Of a stretch of DNA of 64,000 nt, positions 45,181 to 55,352 are shown in pieces (position 1 is the stretch's first letter; every line of letters begins with the position of its first letter). Both the position numbers and the translations under genes were made by a program. The DNA lies in contig CYUH01000015.1 in NCBI GenBank assembly GCA_001403755.1, positions 1,032,589 to 1,096,588 of the forward strand, given 5' to 3'. The notes under the pieces were generated by a model, which saw only the letters and a list, made by a program, of their open reading frames with translations, did no database searches and had not been told where the DNA came from. The stretch is from Chryseobacterium senegalense. Its GTDB lineage: Bacteria > Bacteroidota > Bacteroidia > Flavobacteriales > Weeksellaceae.

Positions 45181-47808
45181 ATGAAAATTGAGAAAATACA
45201 GGTGTTAAAAGGTCCAAATATCTGGAGCATCCGACGAAAAAAACTGATACAAATGCGTCTCGATTTAGAGGAAATGGAGCATTTGCCAACCAATAAAATT
45301 GATGGCTTCCGCGAAAGAATTGAGCTCCTGATTCCTTCTTTGTTTACCCACCGCTGTTCGGAAGGGGTAGAAGGCGGCTTTTTTAAAAGAGTAGAAATGG
45401 GTACCTGGATGGGCCATGTTATTGAACATATTGCGCTGGAAATTCAGACTTTAGCAGGAATGGATACGGGTTTTGGCCGAACCCGGGAAACAAAAACTCC
45501 CGGCGTGTACAATGTCGTGTTCAGTTATTTAGAAGAAAATTCTGGCGTGTATGCTGCGGAACAATCTGTAGAAATCGTCAGATGTTTAGTAGAAGATCGC
45601 CCTTATGATATTCACGAATGCATTCAACAATTAAAGGTGATTCGCGAAAGAGAACGATTGGGTCCCTCTACCGGAAGTATTGTGGAAGAAGCTGTCGCGA
45701 GAAATATTCCGTGGATTCGATTGGGTAGAAACTCTTTGGTGCAGTTGGGTTACGGGGTGAACCAACAACGTTTTCAGGCGACCATTACCGGTAAAACAAG
45801 TTCGATCTCCGTCGATATAGCTTGTAATAAAGAATTAACTAAAAAAATGCTCGAAGAAGCAGCGATTCCCGTTCCATCAGGTGATTTGGTTACTGAGGCA
45901 GAAGAATTGGAAAGGGTAATTCGCAAAATCGGCTATCCGATCGTGTTGAAACCCCTCGACGGGAATCATGGGAAAGGTTCCTCCATCAATGTTAATGACA
46001 TGGAAACAGCAATTGTTGGTCTTCAGCATGCGCAAAACTATTCCAGAAAAGTAATTGTAGAGAAATATATTACGGGATTTGATTTCCGGGTTTTGGTGAT
46101 TAATCACAAGATGGTAGCCGCTGCCAGAAGAGTTCCTGCACACATTGTAGGAGATGGCGAAATGACCATTCAGGAACTTATCGATAAAGAAAATACAGAT
46201 CCGAGAAGAGGGTATGGTCATGAAAATGTCCTCACCGAAATTCTGGTGGATAAAGACACCAACGAACTGCTCGAAAAACTTAATTACACTCTAGAAACCG
46301 TTCCACAAAAAGGGGAGATTGTTTATCTAAAATCCACCGCAAACCTTTCCACAGGCGGAACTTCCATCGATGTTACCGATATGGTACACCCGGAAAATGT
46401 AACGATGTGCGAAAGGATTTCCAAAATCATCGGTCTCGATGTTTGCGGAATCGATATCATGGCAGAAAACCTTACCCAACCCCTGAAGGAAAGCGGAGGT
46501 GCAATTCTGGAAGTGAATGCCGCACCAGGATTTAGAATGCACCTTGCGCCAAGCGAAGGATTACCGAGAAACGTTGCCGCACCGGTGGTCGATATGCTCT
46601 ATCCACAAGGAAAACCTTTCCGAATTCCAATTATCGCGGTGACGGGGACCAACGGAAAAACCACCACAACACGCTTGATCGCTCATATTGTGAAAAATAA
46701 TGGCTATCGTGTGGGGTTCACCACTTCCGATGGAATCTATATTCAAAATACAATGTTGAGCAAAGGCGATACAACCGGACCTATTTCTGCAGAATTTATT
46801 CTGAAAGATCCAACTGTAGAATTTGCAATTCTGGAAACGGCAAGAGGTGGAATCCTCCGTTCTGGATTAGGATTTAGCAGTTGCGATATTGGGGTTTTAA
46901 CCAATATTAAAGAAGATCATTTGGGTTTAAACGATATTCATAATTTGAAAGACTTAACCCGAGTAAAAAGAGTGGTGCTCGATGCAGTAAAAAAAGATGG
47001 GTGGAGCGTATTGAATGCGGATGACGATTATTCCATGAGGTTAATGCCTGATTTACATTCGAAAGTGGCCATTTTCAGTCTCGATGAAAACAATCCTCAT
47101 ATTAAGAAATTTGCTAAAGAAGGTAAAATTACTTGTGTTTGCGAAGATGGTTTCATCACGATCAAAAAAGGCGACTGGAAAATCCGAATCGTAAAAGCCC
47201 AAAACGTTCCCATCACAATGGAAGGGAAGGCCAAATTTATGATTTCTAATGTTCTGGCAGCAAGTTTGGCGGCTTATCTTCAAGGTTTTGAGATTGAAGA
47301 TATCGCGAATTCGCTTCGTACATTCATTCCGAGTCCTGCCCTTACTCCAGGCAGACTGAATATTTTTAAATTTAAAAAATTCAAAGTTTTAATAGACTTC
47401 GCGCATAATCCTGCTGGCTATGAAGCGATTGAAGATTACCTGAAAAATGTAGAATCACCGAAGAAAATAGGAATTATCTCCGGGGTTGGCGATCGGCGAG
47501 ATGAGGATATCCAGGAATGCGGAAAAATTGCAGGACGAATGTTCGACCACATCATCATCCGAAACGAAAAACATCTTCGTGGGAGAACCGAAGATGAAAT
47601 CAATGGGCTTTTAATTGACGGAATTCATCAATCTGGTAGAGATATCAGTTATGAAATTATTCCGAAAGAAATCGATGCCCTTAAGCACGCGATGAGTCTT
47701 GCGGAAGAAAACACCTTCATCACCGCATTGAGCGATGTAATTTCCAATGCCATCGATCTAGTTCAGGAATATCAGAACAAAGAAATCCTAGAAGACGGAC
47801 AATCTTAA
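45181..47808 (+). CDS. cphA: Cyanophycin synthetase
   Basis: An 875-residue enzyme that polymerises aspartate and arginine into cyanophycin (multi-L-arginyl-poly-aspartate) with ATP. It has the N-terminal CphA domain (starting KIEKIQVLKGPNIWS), an ATP-grasp domain around residues 210-470 (YPIVLKPLDGNHGKGSS), and a Mur-ligase-like domain with the P-loop AVTGTNGKTTTTRL near residue 485 and FAHNPAGYEA further on. The length agrees with CphA1 (about 870-900). No cyanophycinase or isoaspartyl peptidase gene is adjacent in the window. A bidirectional terminator separates it from tatC. It implies a nitrogen/carbon storage polymer. Confidence 0.95.
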   Translation: MKIEKIQVLKGPNIWSIRRKKLIQMRLDLEEMEHLPTNKIDGFRERIELLIPSLFTHRCSEGVEGGFFKRVEMGTWMGHVIEHIALEIQTLAGMDTGFGRTRETKTPGVYNVVFSYLEENSGVYAAEQSVEIVRCLVEDRPYDIHECIQQLKVIRERERLGPSTGSIVEEAVARNIPWIRLGRNSLVQLGYGVNQQRFQATITGKTSSISVDIACNKELTKKMLEEAAIPVPSGDLVTEAEELERVIRKIGYPIVLKPLDGNHGKGSSINVNDMETAIVGLQHAQNYSRKVIVEKYITGFDFRVLVINHKMVAAARRVPAHIVGDGEMTIQELIDKENTDPRRGYGHENVLTEILVDKDTNELLEKLNYTLETVPQKGEIVYLKSTANLSTGGTSIDVTDMVHPENVTMCERISKIIGLDVCGIDIMAENLTQPLKESGGAILEVNAAPGFRMHLAPSEGLPRNVAAPVVDMLYPQGKPFRIPIIAVTGTNGKTTTTRLIAHIVKNNGYRVGFTTSDGIYIQNTMLSKGDTTGPISAEFILKDPTVEFAILETARGGILRSGLGFSSCDIGVLTNIKEDHLGLNDIHNLKDLTRVKRVVLDAVKKDGWSVLNADDDYSMRLMPDLHSKVAIFSLDENNPHIKKFAKEGKITCVCEDGFITIKKGDWKIRIVKAQNVPITMEGKAKFMISNVLAASLAAYLQGFEIEDIANSLRTFIPSPALTPGRLNIFKFKKFKVLIDFAHNPAGYEAIEDYLKNVESPKKIGIISGVGDRRDEDIQECGKIAGRMFDHIIIRNEKHLRGRTEDEINGLLIDGIHQSGRDISYEIIPKEIDALKHAMSLAEENTFITALSDVISNAIDLVQEYQNKEILEDGQS

Positions 47809-47826
47809 TCTTAGGTTTTAACTAAA

Positions 47827-47853
47827 AAAAATCCCTTCTCGTAAGGGATTTTT
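47827..47853. terminator. Bidirectional terminator between cphA and tatC
   Basis: AAAAATCCCTT pairs perfectly with AAGGGATTTTT around a 5-base loop. It lies between converging genes and has A/T tracts on both sides. Confidence 0.88.
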
Positions 47854-47903
47854 CCGTTTTTTTATATTGTAACATTTTTTTTAATAGGACAATGTTTTGC
47901 CTC

Positions 47904-48722
47904 TTATTTTATCGCTAAATCGGTTCTGGATTGTACTTTCTTATAAGTATAAGCACTCATCATAATACTGAATTCGTACAATAAAAGCAGCGGGAAAGCA
48001 GCCATCATCATGCTCAAAACATCAGCCGGCGTAATTACGGCAGCAACCACCATAATGAGCACGACGGCGTGTCGGCGATAAGTTTTCATAAATTTTGGAG
48101 TTAAAATTCCGATCGAAGTAAGGAAATATACAATTACCGGGAAAAGGAAAACAATGCCCATTCCCAAAACTACTTGCATAAATAGAGTTGTATAATCGCT
48201 GAGATCAAAAAGCTGGGTGATCGAATCGGATATTTTAAACAGCAAACCGAAGTTGATGGCAAACGGTAAAATAAGGAAATACCCACAAAGAATTCCCACC
48301 ATGAAAAGAATCCATACAAAGTTGATTAAAAACACCGAATTTTTCCTTTCGTTGGGATGAAGAGCGGGAGAAATAAATCGCCAAAGCTCCCACACAATAT
48401 AGGGAAAAGCCGCTACCATTCCGCCAAATATCGATACCGACATCATCACATTGAATTGTTGGAACAATTTCTTTTGCTGCACCGCAAAATGATCCGGCAA
48501 CACAATGCTGTCGTGGCCAATCAGCTCACGGGAAAAATGATTCACCACCCGAAACGTAAGGAAATCATTGCGTGTAGGACCGAAAAATATATGATCCATA
48601 ATCCAGTTGACATTGAAACCTACCAGAATTGCACCTACAATCATCGCGATTAACGAACGGATTAGGTGACCACGCAATTCGCCGATGTGCTCCCAAAACG
48701 ACATGTCTTTTCCTTCACTCAT
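47904..48722 (-). CDS. tatC: Sec-independent protein translocase TatC
   Basis: A 272-residue polytopic membrane protein, the signal-peptide receptor of the twin-arginine pathway. The start MSEGKDMSFWEHIGELRGHL is the conserved cytoplasmic N-terminus with the key Glu-Leu-Arg. Six hydrophobic helices are visible, and the FPYIVWELWRFISPALHPNER segment carries the conserved Pro/Glu of the first cytoplasmic/periplasmic loops. A large first periplasmic loop is typical for Bacteroidetes. It follows kdsD by 85 bases on the same strand. tatA/B is not in the window. Confidence 0.96.
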   Translation of the reverse strand: MSEGKDMSFWEHIGELRGHLIRSLIAMIVGAILVGFNVNWIMDHIFFGPTRNDFLTFRVVNHFSRELIGHDSIVLPDHFAVQQKKLFQQFNVMMSVSIFGGMVAAFPYIVWELWRFISPALHPNERKNSVFLINFVWILFMVGILCGYFLILPFAINFGLLFKISDSITQLFDLSDYTTLFMQVVLGMGIVFLFPVIVYFLTSIGILTPKFMKTYRRHAVVLIMVVAAVITPADVLSMMMAAFPLLLLYEFSIMMSAYTYKKVQSRTDLAIK

Positions 48723-48807
48723 TATTTATATTCCAAAGGTTAAAAATTAAGTTTGCGAAATTACTGAATTATTGATGAAAACAGAAACCGAATATTTTCC
48801 GAAAAAT

Positions 48808-49767
48808 TTAATTGATACCTTCGTCTAAAAGTCTGTGAATATCGATGATTCCAAAATATTTTCCTTGATCGGTAACAATCAGTTGGCCGATGTTCTTATC
48901 TTTTAGGATTTGCATGGCTTCTTTTGCCAAAGCATTTTTGTCGATGCTTTTTGGGTTGCTGCTCATAATGTCCTTGGCTGATATTTTCGAGAGATCCTGT
49001 TCGCTCATCAGCATTCTTCGCAAATCGCCGTCGGTAATTACGCCAGTAATTCTTTCATCTTCTTCAACTACGGTTATTCCGTGTGTGGATGCGCTGATGG
49101 AAATAATGATTTCCCGAATATTAGCATCTGCAGAAACCAACGGTTTTTGAGGAGAAAGAAATTGCTCCACTTTTGCGGTGAGGTTTTTACCTAAACTTCC
49201 GCCCGGATGAAATTTGGCAAAATCGTTTTCGCGGAAACCGTTGAGTTCCATCAAGCAAACCGCCAAAGCATCTCCCAACGCCATTTGTACCGTCGTAGAA
49301 CTGGTGGGAGCCAATTTGATTGGGCAAGCTTCTTTTTCTACAGAGGTGTTGAGAACAACTTCCGAAAACTCAGCAAGTCGGGAGTTTAAATTTCCAGTCA
49401 TTCCAATTAATGAAGAAGAATATTCTTTCAAAAAAGGTAGAAGGTTGACAATTTCCGGGGAATTTCCGGAATTAGAAATACAAAGCACAACATCGGTTTT
49501 TTGGATCACACCCAAATCCCCGTGAATAGCTTCGGAAGCATGTAAGAATTGAGAGGGCGTTCCGGTAGAATTCAGCGTCGCTACCATTTTATTTCCCACA
49601 TGAGCCGATTTGCCAATTCCTACAATGATGAGTTTTCCTTTTGCAGAATTGATGATTTCTACGGCTTTCAGGAAATTCTCATCGAGACGGTTTTTAAGGT
49701 TTTCGAGCTCGATAATCTCGATGGAAAGTGCATTTTTGGCAATGTGGAGTAGATCAGGATGATTCAT
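48808..49767 (-). CDS. kdsD: D-arabinose-5-phosphate isomerase (KpsF/GutQ/KdsD)
   Basis: A 319-residue sugar isomerase that makes arabinose 5-phosphate for KDO synthesis. The N-terminal SIS domain includes VGIGKSAHVGNKM, SNSGNSPE and PTSSTTVQMALGDALA. Two CBS domains follow from about residue 205 to the end (for example IMSSNPKSIDKNALAKEA). Length and layout match KdsD. It is transcribed divergently from recQ and is followed by tatC. A conserved order recQ/kdsD/tatC is what I recall for related genomes. Confidence 0.93.
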   Translation of the reverse strand: MNHPDLLHIAKNALSIEIIELENLKNRLDENFLKAVEIINSAKGKLIIVGIGKSAHVGNKMVATLNSTGTPSQFLHASEAIHGDLGVIQKTDVVLCISNSGNSPEIVNLLPFLKEYSSSLIGMTGNLNSRLAEFSEVVLNTSVEKEACPIKLAPTSSTTVQMALGDALAVCLMELNGFRENDFAKFHPGGSLGKNLTAKVEQFLSPQKPLVSADANIREIIISISASTHGITVVEEDERITGVITDGDLRRMLMSEQDLSKISAKDIMSSNPKSIDKNALAKEAMQILKDKNIGQLIVTDQGKYFGIIDIHRLLDEGIN

Positions 49768-49872
49768 TTTGATAAATTGGGACAGAAAGATTAATCTTAT
49801 AATATACGCAAATGTTTGCTAATATTTTAATTAAAATTAATCTTCAATTTTTTTATTTTGATTTTTATTTTC

Positions 49873-49880
49873 TAACTTTG
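49873..49880 (+). promoter_or_regulatory. Candidate -7 box for recQ
   Basis: TAACTTTG matches TAnnTTTG, 114 bases before the recQ ATG. A TTTTG at 49856-49860 is too close (12 bases) to be a standard -33 element. Confidence 0.35.
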
Positions 49881-49994
49881 GTTAATATGCAAATTTAGCA
49901 AACAATTTTAGATGAACAGACCGCAAATTGCAATTGAATTTTAGAAAAGAACAGGTGCGATGTTCAACTATTATCATAAAAACTGGAATTACAA

Positions 49995-52199
49995 ATGAAA
50001 ACAATTACTGCCGATTTATCGAAGGAACTTAAAAAATATTTCGGCTTTTCTACATTTAAAGGCCAACAAGAAGAAATCATTAAAAATCTTCTGGAAGGAA
50101 AAGATATCTTCGTATTAATGCCGACAGGTGGTGGTAAATCGCTTTGCTACCAACTTCCGGCGCTAATTTCAGAAGGTACTGCGATTGTCGTATCGCCTTT
50201 AATTGCTTTAATGAAAAATCAAGTCGATGCGATCAACGGGCTATCTTCCGATGAAGGTGTCGCTCATGTTTTGAATTCTTCGTTAAATAAAACGCAAACC
50301 AAACAGGTTTTCGACGACATTAAGTCCGGAAAAACCAAATTGCTTTATGTGGCTCCCGAATCTTTGATCAAAGAAGATTACTTGGAGTTTTTAAAAGATA
50401 TTACCATCTCTTTTGTTGCGATTGATGAGGCGCATTGTATTTCGGAATGGGGACACGATTTCCGTCCGGAATATCGAAATCTGAAACTGATTATCGACAA
50501 AATTGCTGATGTTCCCGTGATTGCACTTACCGCAACAGCGACGCCCAAAGTTCAGGATGATATCCAAAAAACATTGGGAATGTCGAAAGCATTGGTGTTT
50601 AAAGAAAGTTTCAACCGGCCGAATCTTTTCTATGAAGTGCGTCCAAAAGTAAATATTGATCGAGAAATTGTAAAATTCATCAACCAACATAAAGGAAAAT
50701 CTGGAATTGTATATTGCCTCAGCCGAAGAAAAGTAGAGGAATTTGCACAGCTTCTTCAGGTGAATGGCATCAACGCACTTCCTTATCATGCCGGTTTGGA
50801 CCAAAAAACAAGAGTGGCCAACCAAGATAAATTTTTGATGGAAGAAGCCGATGTCATCGTCGCAACCATCGCGTTCGGGATGGGAATCGACAAGCCCGAT
50901 GTGAGATTTGTGATTCATTACGACATTCCGAAATCTTTGGAAAGTTATTACCAAGAAACCGGTAGGGCAGGGCGTGACGGTGGAGAAGGGATCTGTTTGG
51001 CGTTTTACGATCCAAAAGATATTGAAAAATTGGAGAAATTTTTGGCGCAGAAACCTGTTTCGGAACGTGAAATTGGTCTGCAGTTGCTGAACGAGGTAGT
51101 AGGTTATGCCGAAACATCCATGAGCCGCAGACAGTATATTCTCTATTATTTCGGCGAACAATTTGATCCGGTGAACGGTACAGGTGCGAACATGTGCGAT
51201 AATTCCGTGAACCCTCCGAAACTGAAAGATGCAACCAAAGAATTGAAAATGGTTTTAACTTTAGTGAAAGAATTGGAAGAAAAATTCCGCACTAAAGATC
51301 TCATTACGGTGATTGTTGGCAAAGAAAATCCGGTAACAAAATCTTATAAATTAGAAACCACTAAACATTTTGGTATTGGCAAAAATGAGCCGGAAAACTT
51401 TTGGAAATCGGTGATTAGACAAGCTACAGTACAGAATTTTTTACAGAAAGATATTGAAACATACGGTGTTTTAAAATTAACTGAAAAAGGTTTGCAAGTG
51501 ATTTCCGGAAAAGATAAAAATCCTTTCCTCATCGCAGAAGACCGTGAATATGATTTGGCTCAAACAAAAGCCGATTCGGACCAAGTTCAGGTGCAACAAA
51601 ATGGCGGTTTGGATGAAGTACTTTTCAACCAACTGAAAGAACTTCGCAAGAAGGTCGCTAAAAAGCAAGGAATTCCGCCGTACACAGTTTTTATGGATCC
51701 AAGTTTGGAAGATATGACTGTCCAATATCCGATCAGTATTGAAGAAATTGCAAAAATTTATGGTGTTGGAGATGGAAAAGCCAAAAAATTTGGGAAAGAA
51801 TTTGCGGAATTCATCAAGCAGTATGTTGAAGAAAACAATATCGAAAGGACCCAAGATATGGTACTGAAACAAGTGGCCAATAAATCTAGTCACAAGGTGT
51901 TCATCATACAAAGTACCGACAAAAAAATTGATCTTGAAGACATTGCCAAAGCAAAAAATCTTTCAATGGATGAACTGCTAAAAGAAATGGAACGCATTGT
52001 ATATCAAGGAACTAAATTGAATATTGATTATTATGTTGATGAGAATTTTGATGAAGATATTGTTGAGGAATTCATGGAATTTATGGGAGAAAGTGAAAGC
52101 GACAGTATGAAAGTGCTTCTTGCAGAATTCGGGGATGATCTTAGCGATGAAGAGGTGAGAATGCTTCGCATTAAATTTATTTCGGATGTCGCCAATTAA
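49995..52199 (+). CDS. recQ: ATP-dependent DNA helicase RecQ
   Basis: A 734-residue 3'-5' DNA helicase for recombination repair. Helicase motifs: Walker [14 protein letters not shown] near residue 40-52, motif [23 protein letters not shown]-equivalent TATATPKV and motif [12 protein letters not shown]. The RQC domain follows. Its usual zinc-binding residues are mostly lost: CRRQ is SRRQ and the CGNCDNC loop is [10 protein letters not shown] with one Cys. A C-terminal HRDC domain is seen around residues 545-610, with an additional winged-helix-like acidic tail. I recall the zincless form from other Bacteroidetes. Confidence 0.95.
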   Translation: MKTITADLSKELKKYFGFSTFKGQQEEIIKNLLEGKDIFVLMPTGGGKSLCYQLPALISEGTAIVVSPLIALMKNQVDAINGLSSDEGVAHVLNSSLNKTQTKQVFDDIKSGKTKLLYVAPESLIKEDYLEFLKDITISFVAIDEAHCISEWGHDFRPEYRNLKLIIDKIADVPVIALTATATPKVQDDIQKTLGMSKALVFKESFNRPNLFYEVRPKVNIDREIVKFINQHKGKSGIVYCLSRRKVEEFAQLLQVNGINALPYHAGLDQKTRVANQDKFLMEEADVIVATIAFGMGIDKPDVRFVIHYDIPKSLESYYQETGRAGRDGGEGICLAFYDPKDIEKLEKFLAQKPVSEREIGLQLLNEVVGYAETSMSRRQYILYYFGEQFDPVNGTGANMCDNSVNPPKLKDATKELKMVLTLVKELEEKFRTKDLITVIVGKENPVTKSYKLETTKHFGIGKNEPENFWKSVIRQATVQNFLQKDIETYGVLKLTEKGLQVISGKDKNPFLIAEDREYDLAQTKADSDQVQVQQNGGLDEVLFNQLKELRKKVAKKQGIPPYTVFMDPSLEDMTVQYPISIEEIAKIYGVGDGKAKKFGKEFAEFIKQYVEENNIERTQDMVLKQVANKSSHKVFIIQSTDKKIDLEDIAKAKNLSMDELLKEMERIVYQGTKLNIDYYVDENFDEDIVEEFMEFMGESESDSMKVLLAEFGDDLSDEEVRMLRIKFISDVAN

Positions 52200-52204
52200 A
52201 AGAA

Positions 52205-52567
52205 ATGAAGAAGTTTGTTTTTGTAATACTGATATTCTGTTTTGGGATTTTCTCCGCACAAGAATTCGGAACGCAAGGAATCGACGGACCTAACGAGAAT
52301 TCAAAATTAAAAAACACAAAAGGTTTGAATATTACTCCGCTTCACAAAAACCAAAGTATCTGCTTGTGTTGCAATAAAGAGGTGAAAAATAAACCATTAA
52401 TAATTATTGATGGGCAGCGAATTCCTGATGAGAATTTCAATCAAATTGATCCAAAAACAATTGAATCTATGGAAGTTGTAAAGAATGAAAAAGCGATCGA
52501 ATTATATGACGAAGATGCAAAAAACAGTCTGATCATCATTAAAACTAAAAAAGAATCTTCGAAATAA
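52205..52567 (+). CDS. Small secreted protein with a TonB-plug-like motif
   Basis: A 120-residue exported protein with signal peptide MKKFVFVILIFCFGIFSAQ. The mature part holds a CLCC cysteine trio around residue 54-57 and a segment resembling the minimal plug motif of SusC/TonB-dependent receptors: PLIIIDGQRIPDENF, IDPKTIESMEVVKNEKA, ALYG-like IELYDEDA, then SLIIIKTKK. It starts 5 bases after the recQ stop, so it is cotranscribed or translationally coupled. Related short plug-like proteins are frequent in Chryseobacterium. Function unknown; it has no barrel. Confidence 0.8.
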   Translation: MKKFVFVILIFCFGIFSAQEFGTQGIDGPNENSKLKNTKGLNITPLHKNQSICLCCNKEVKNKPLIIIDGQRIPDENFNQIDPKTIESMEVVKNEKAIELYDEDAKNSLIIIKTKKESSK

Positions 52568-52640
52568 TTTTAAACAAATGGAGTTTGTTTCACTTCCAAT
52601 ATCAATTTCCAATAGAATTTTTTTATGTGAATTTTTTTAA

Positions 52641-53714
52641 ATGAAAAAAATCTCCATCATCTTTATTTTGCCCGACTTGGAAACCGGTGGCGCAGAAAGA
52701 ATTGTCACCACGCTTGCCAATCATCTTCTGAGAAATCAGTTCGAACCCAAGATTCTTTTGCTCAGAAAAGAAGGTGGTTTCCTGGAAATTTTAAAGGATG
52801 ATGTAGAAATTATCGACATCAAAACTCCTCGAATCAGGCATTCATTAAAACCTATTTTACTGGAAATTAAGAAGCGTAAACCCGATATTGTTTTCAGCGG
52901 TTTCGGCGAAGTGAATGCTTATTTGTCATTATTTATCAAGTTTTTTCCCAAAACAAAGTTTATTGCCCGAGAAACCAACGTTGTTTCGAAACACGTAACT
53001 CGCAAAGAAATTCGGTTCTTCTATAAATTTTACAACAATTATCATCGGATTATTTGTCAGAGCGATGATATGAAGCATGATTTGATTGAGTATTTCAATA
53101 TCAAAAAAGAAAAACTCGTTAAAATAAATAATCCCGTTGATTTCGATTTCATTAATAAAAAATTGGATATTTCCGTAAAACCGGAGACATTTAATGATGA
53201 TTACAAAAATGTTGTTGCCATCGGAAATCTCTCTTCCAGAAAAGGTTTCGATAATCTACTGAAAGTTTTTACGCACCTTAGAAATGAAAAAATAAAGCTG
53301 CACATTATTGGCGAAGGAAGAGATCGGGAAATTCTTCATCAAATGAAAATTGACCTTAAACTGGATAATGTTATTTTTCATGGACAACAGAAAAATCCTT
53401 ATCAATTCCTGAAGTCTGCAGACTTGTTTATCCTTTCGTCACGTTATGAAGGTTTCCCTAATGTTCTGTTGGAGGCAGGGGCGTGTGGAATTTATTCATT
53501 GGCCAATAATTGCCCGGGTGGCATTAATGAAATTATACAAAACAAAATTAATGGTGAAATTTCCGATATCGAACAGCACCAGCAATTTGCAGAAAAAGTA
53601 AAAGAGATTTGTGCTGGAACATACGATAAAAAATTGATTATCAACTCGATAAAAACTAGATTTTCCAAGGAAATTATTCTTAAAAATTATGAAAATCTGT
53701 TATTAGATTTTTAG
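52641..53714 (+). CDS. Glycosyltransferase family 4-type
   Basis: A 357-residue GT-B fold enzyme of the GT4/GT1 family, transferring a sugar from an NDP-sugar to surface-polysaccharide or glycolipid precursors. The N-terminal acceptor motif LPDLETGGAERIVTTLANH is a standard mark. The donor region has IGNLSSRKGFDNLLKV, IIGEGRDRE and the EX7E-type SSRYEGFPNVLLEAGACG. It is stand-alone, between the secreted plug-like protein and lpd on the same strand. Acceptor and sugar cannot be told. It starts at the ATG giving MKKISIIFILPD, with no signal peptide. Confidence 0.9.
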   Translation: MKKISIIFILPDLETGGAERIVTTLANHLLRNQFEPKILLLRKEGGFLEILKDDVEIIDIKTPRIRHSLKPILLEIKKRKPDIVFSGFGEVNAYLSLFIKFFPKTKFIARETNVVSKHVTRKEIRFFYKFYNNYHRIICQSDDMKHDLIEYFNIKKEKLVKINNPVDFDFINKKLDISVKPETFNDDYKNVVAIGNLSSRKGFDNLLKVFTHLRNEKIKLHIIGEGRDREILHQMKIDLKLDNVIFHGQQKNPYQFLKSADLFILSSRYEGFPNVLLEAGACGIYSLANNCPGGINEIIQNKINGEISDIEQHQQFAEKVKEICAGTYDKKLIINSIKTRFSKEIILKNYENLLLDF

Positions 53715-53794
53715 CAGAATCTGCAAACGGGTGGCGAAATATTTTGTAAATTTGTAAACTTCAAAAAATCAATAAAAATCATAAAAAAATAAAA

Positions 53795-55198
53795 ATGAGT
53801 CAATTTGATGTTACCGTAATCGGTTCTGGTCCTGGAGGTTATGTGGCTGCGATCCGTTGTGCGCAATTAGGTCTGAAAACTGCAATCATCGAGAAGTATC
53901 CTACGATGGGTGGGACCTGCTTAAATGTGGGTTGTATTCCTTCCAAAGCGCTTTTGGACAGTTCGGAGCATTTCGAAAATGCAAAACACAACTTTGCAAA
54001 TCATGGGATTCTAATCAACGAACCTACTGCGGATTTGGCAAGAATGATTGCCCGAAAAGACGAAGTTGTCGATCAAACTACCAAAGGAATTCAGTTCCTA
54101 ATGGACAAAAATAAAATTACCGTTTTCGAAGGTGTTGGAAGTTTCGAATCTTCAACTCAGGTTAAAGTTACCAAAAACGATGGTTCCACTGAAATTTTGG
54201 ATTCAAAATACATCATTATTGCGACGGGTTCCAAACCAAGTTCATTGCCTTTCATTACTATAGATAAAGAAAGAATCATCACCTCTACTGAAGCATTAAA
54301 ACTGAAAGAAATTCCGAAACATTTAGTAGTTATCGGTGGTGGAGTTATCGGACTGGAATTAGGATCTGTGTACAAAAGATTAGGCTCTGAGGTAACTGTA
54401 GTCGAATTTATGGATAAAATTATCCCTACAATGGACGGCGCATTATCGAAAGAGCTCAATAAAGTTTTAAGAAAACAAGGAATGAAATTCATGCTTTCAA
54501 CCGCAGTTCAGGCAGTGGAAAGAAATGGAGATTCTGTAAAGGTTACTGCAAAAGATAAAAAAGGGGAAGAAGTAGTTGTTGAAGGGGATTATGTTTTGGT
54601 TTCCGTAGGTAGAAAACCTTATACAGACGGACTTTCCATTGAAAAAGCAGGTGTAGATCTTGATGAAAGAGGAAGAGTAAAAACCAATGAGCATTTGCAA
54701 ACGAATGTTTCCAACATTTATGCAATCGGAGATGTTGTTGCAGGAGCAATGTTGGCGCACAAAGCATCGGAAGAAGGTGTTTTGGTAGCAGAACAACTTG
54801 CAGGACAAAAACCTCACATCAATTACAATTTAATTCCAGGTGTTGTTTACACGTGGCCGGAAGTTGCTGCGGTAGGTAAAACAGAAGAGCAATTGAAAGC
54901 AGAAGGCGTTGCCATAAAAGTAGGAAATTTCCCAATGAGAGCTTTGGGAAGAAGTCGCGCTTCCGGTGATGTGGATGGTTTCATCAAAATCATCGCTGAT
55001 GAGAAAACTGACGAAGTTTTAGGCGTTCACATGATCGGAGCCAGAGCTGCAGATATGATTGCCGCTGCGGTGACCGCAATGGAATTCCGCGCCAGTGCAG
55101 AAGATATCGCAAGAATGTCGCATGCACACCCAACTTTTGCGGAAGCGATTAAAGAGGCCGCTTTGGACGCAACGGGAAAAATTGCACTCCACATGTAA
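53795..55198 (+). CDS. lpdA: Dihydrolipoyl dehydrogenase (E3), complete copy
   Basis: A 467-residue flavoprotein disulfide reductase. FAD motif VIGSGPGGYVAAI at the N-terminus, redox-active pair in GGTCLNVGCIPSKALL, NAD motif VIGGGVIGLELGS, FAD motif IYAIGDVV, and the C-terminal SHAHPTFAEAIKEA with the catalytic His-Glu. Length is standard. It is followed by a strong terminator and has no E1 or E2 genes adjacent. Together with the truncated paralogue at 1-1218 the genome carries at least two E3 genes; this one has the closer match to canonical E. coli-type Lpd. Confidence 0.97.
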   Translation: MSQFDVTVIGSGPGGYVAAIRCAQLGLKTAIIEKYPTMGGTCLNVGCIPSKALLDSSEHFENAKHNFANHGILINEPTADLARMIARKDEVVDQTTKGIQFLMDKNKITVFEGVGSFESSTQVKVTKNDGSTEILDSKYIIIATGSKPSSLPFITIDKERIITSTEALKLKEIPKHLVVIGGGVIGLELGSVYKRLGSEVTVVEFMDKIIPTMDGALSKELNKVLRKQGMKFMLSTAVQAVERNGDSVKVTAKDKKGEEVVVEGDYVLVSVGRKPYTDGLSIEKAGVDLDERGRVKTNEHLQTNVSNIYAIGDVVAGAMLAHKASEEGVLVAEQLAGQKPHINYNLIPGVVYTWPEVAAVGKTEEQLKAEGVAIKVGNFPMRALGRSRASGDVDGFIKIIADEKTDEVLGVHMIGARAADMIAAAVTAMEFRASAEDIARMSHAHPTFAEAIKEAALDATGKIALHM

Positions 55199-55220
55199 TC
55201 ATTAAAAATAGATCATCAAT

Positions 55221-55247
55221 AAAGAGAAGTTTCGGCTTCTCTTTTTT
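55221..55247 (+). terminator. Terminator after lpdA
   Basis: AAAGAGAAG pairs perfectly with CTTCTCTTT around TTTCGG, followed by more T, 22 bases after the stop. Confidence 0.9.
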
Positions 55248-55352
55248 GTTGCTTAATGATAACATTATCACAAAGCCATAATTTTTAGGATCAGCATTGA
55301 TCAGAAAAAAAAACAAGTATTTATTTTGATTATTTAATAATTAAAATATAAT

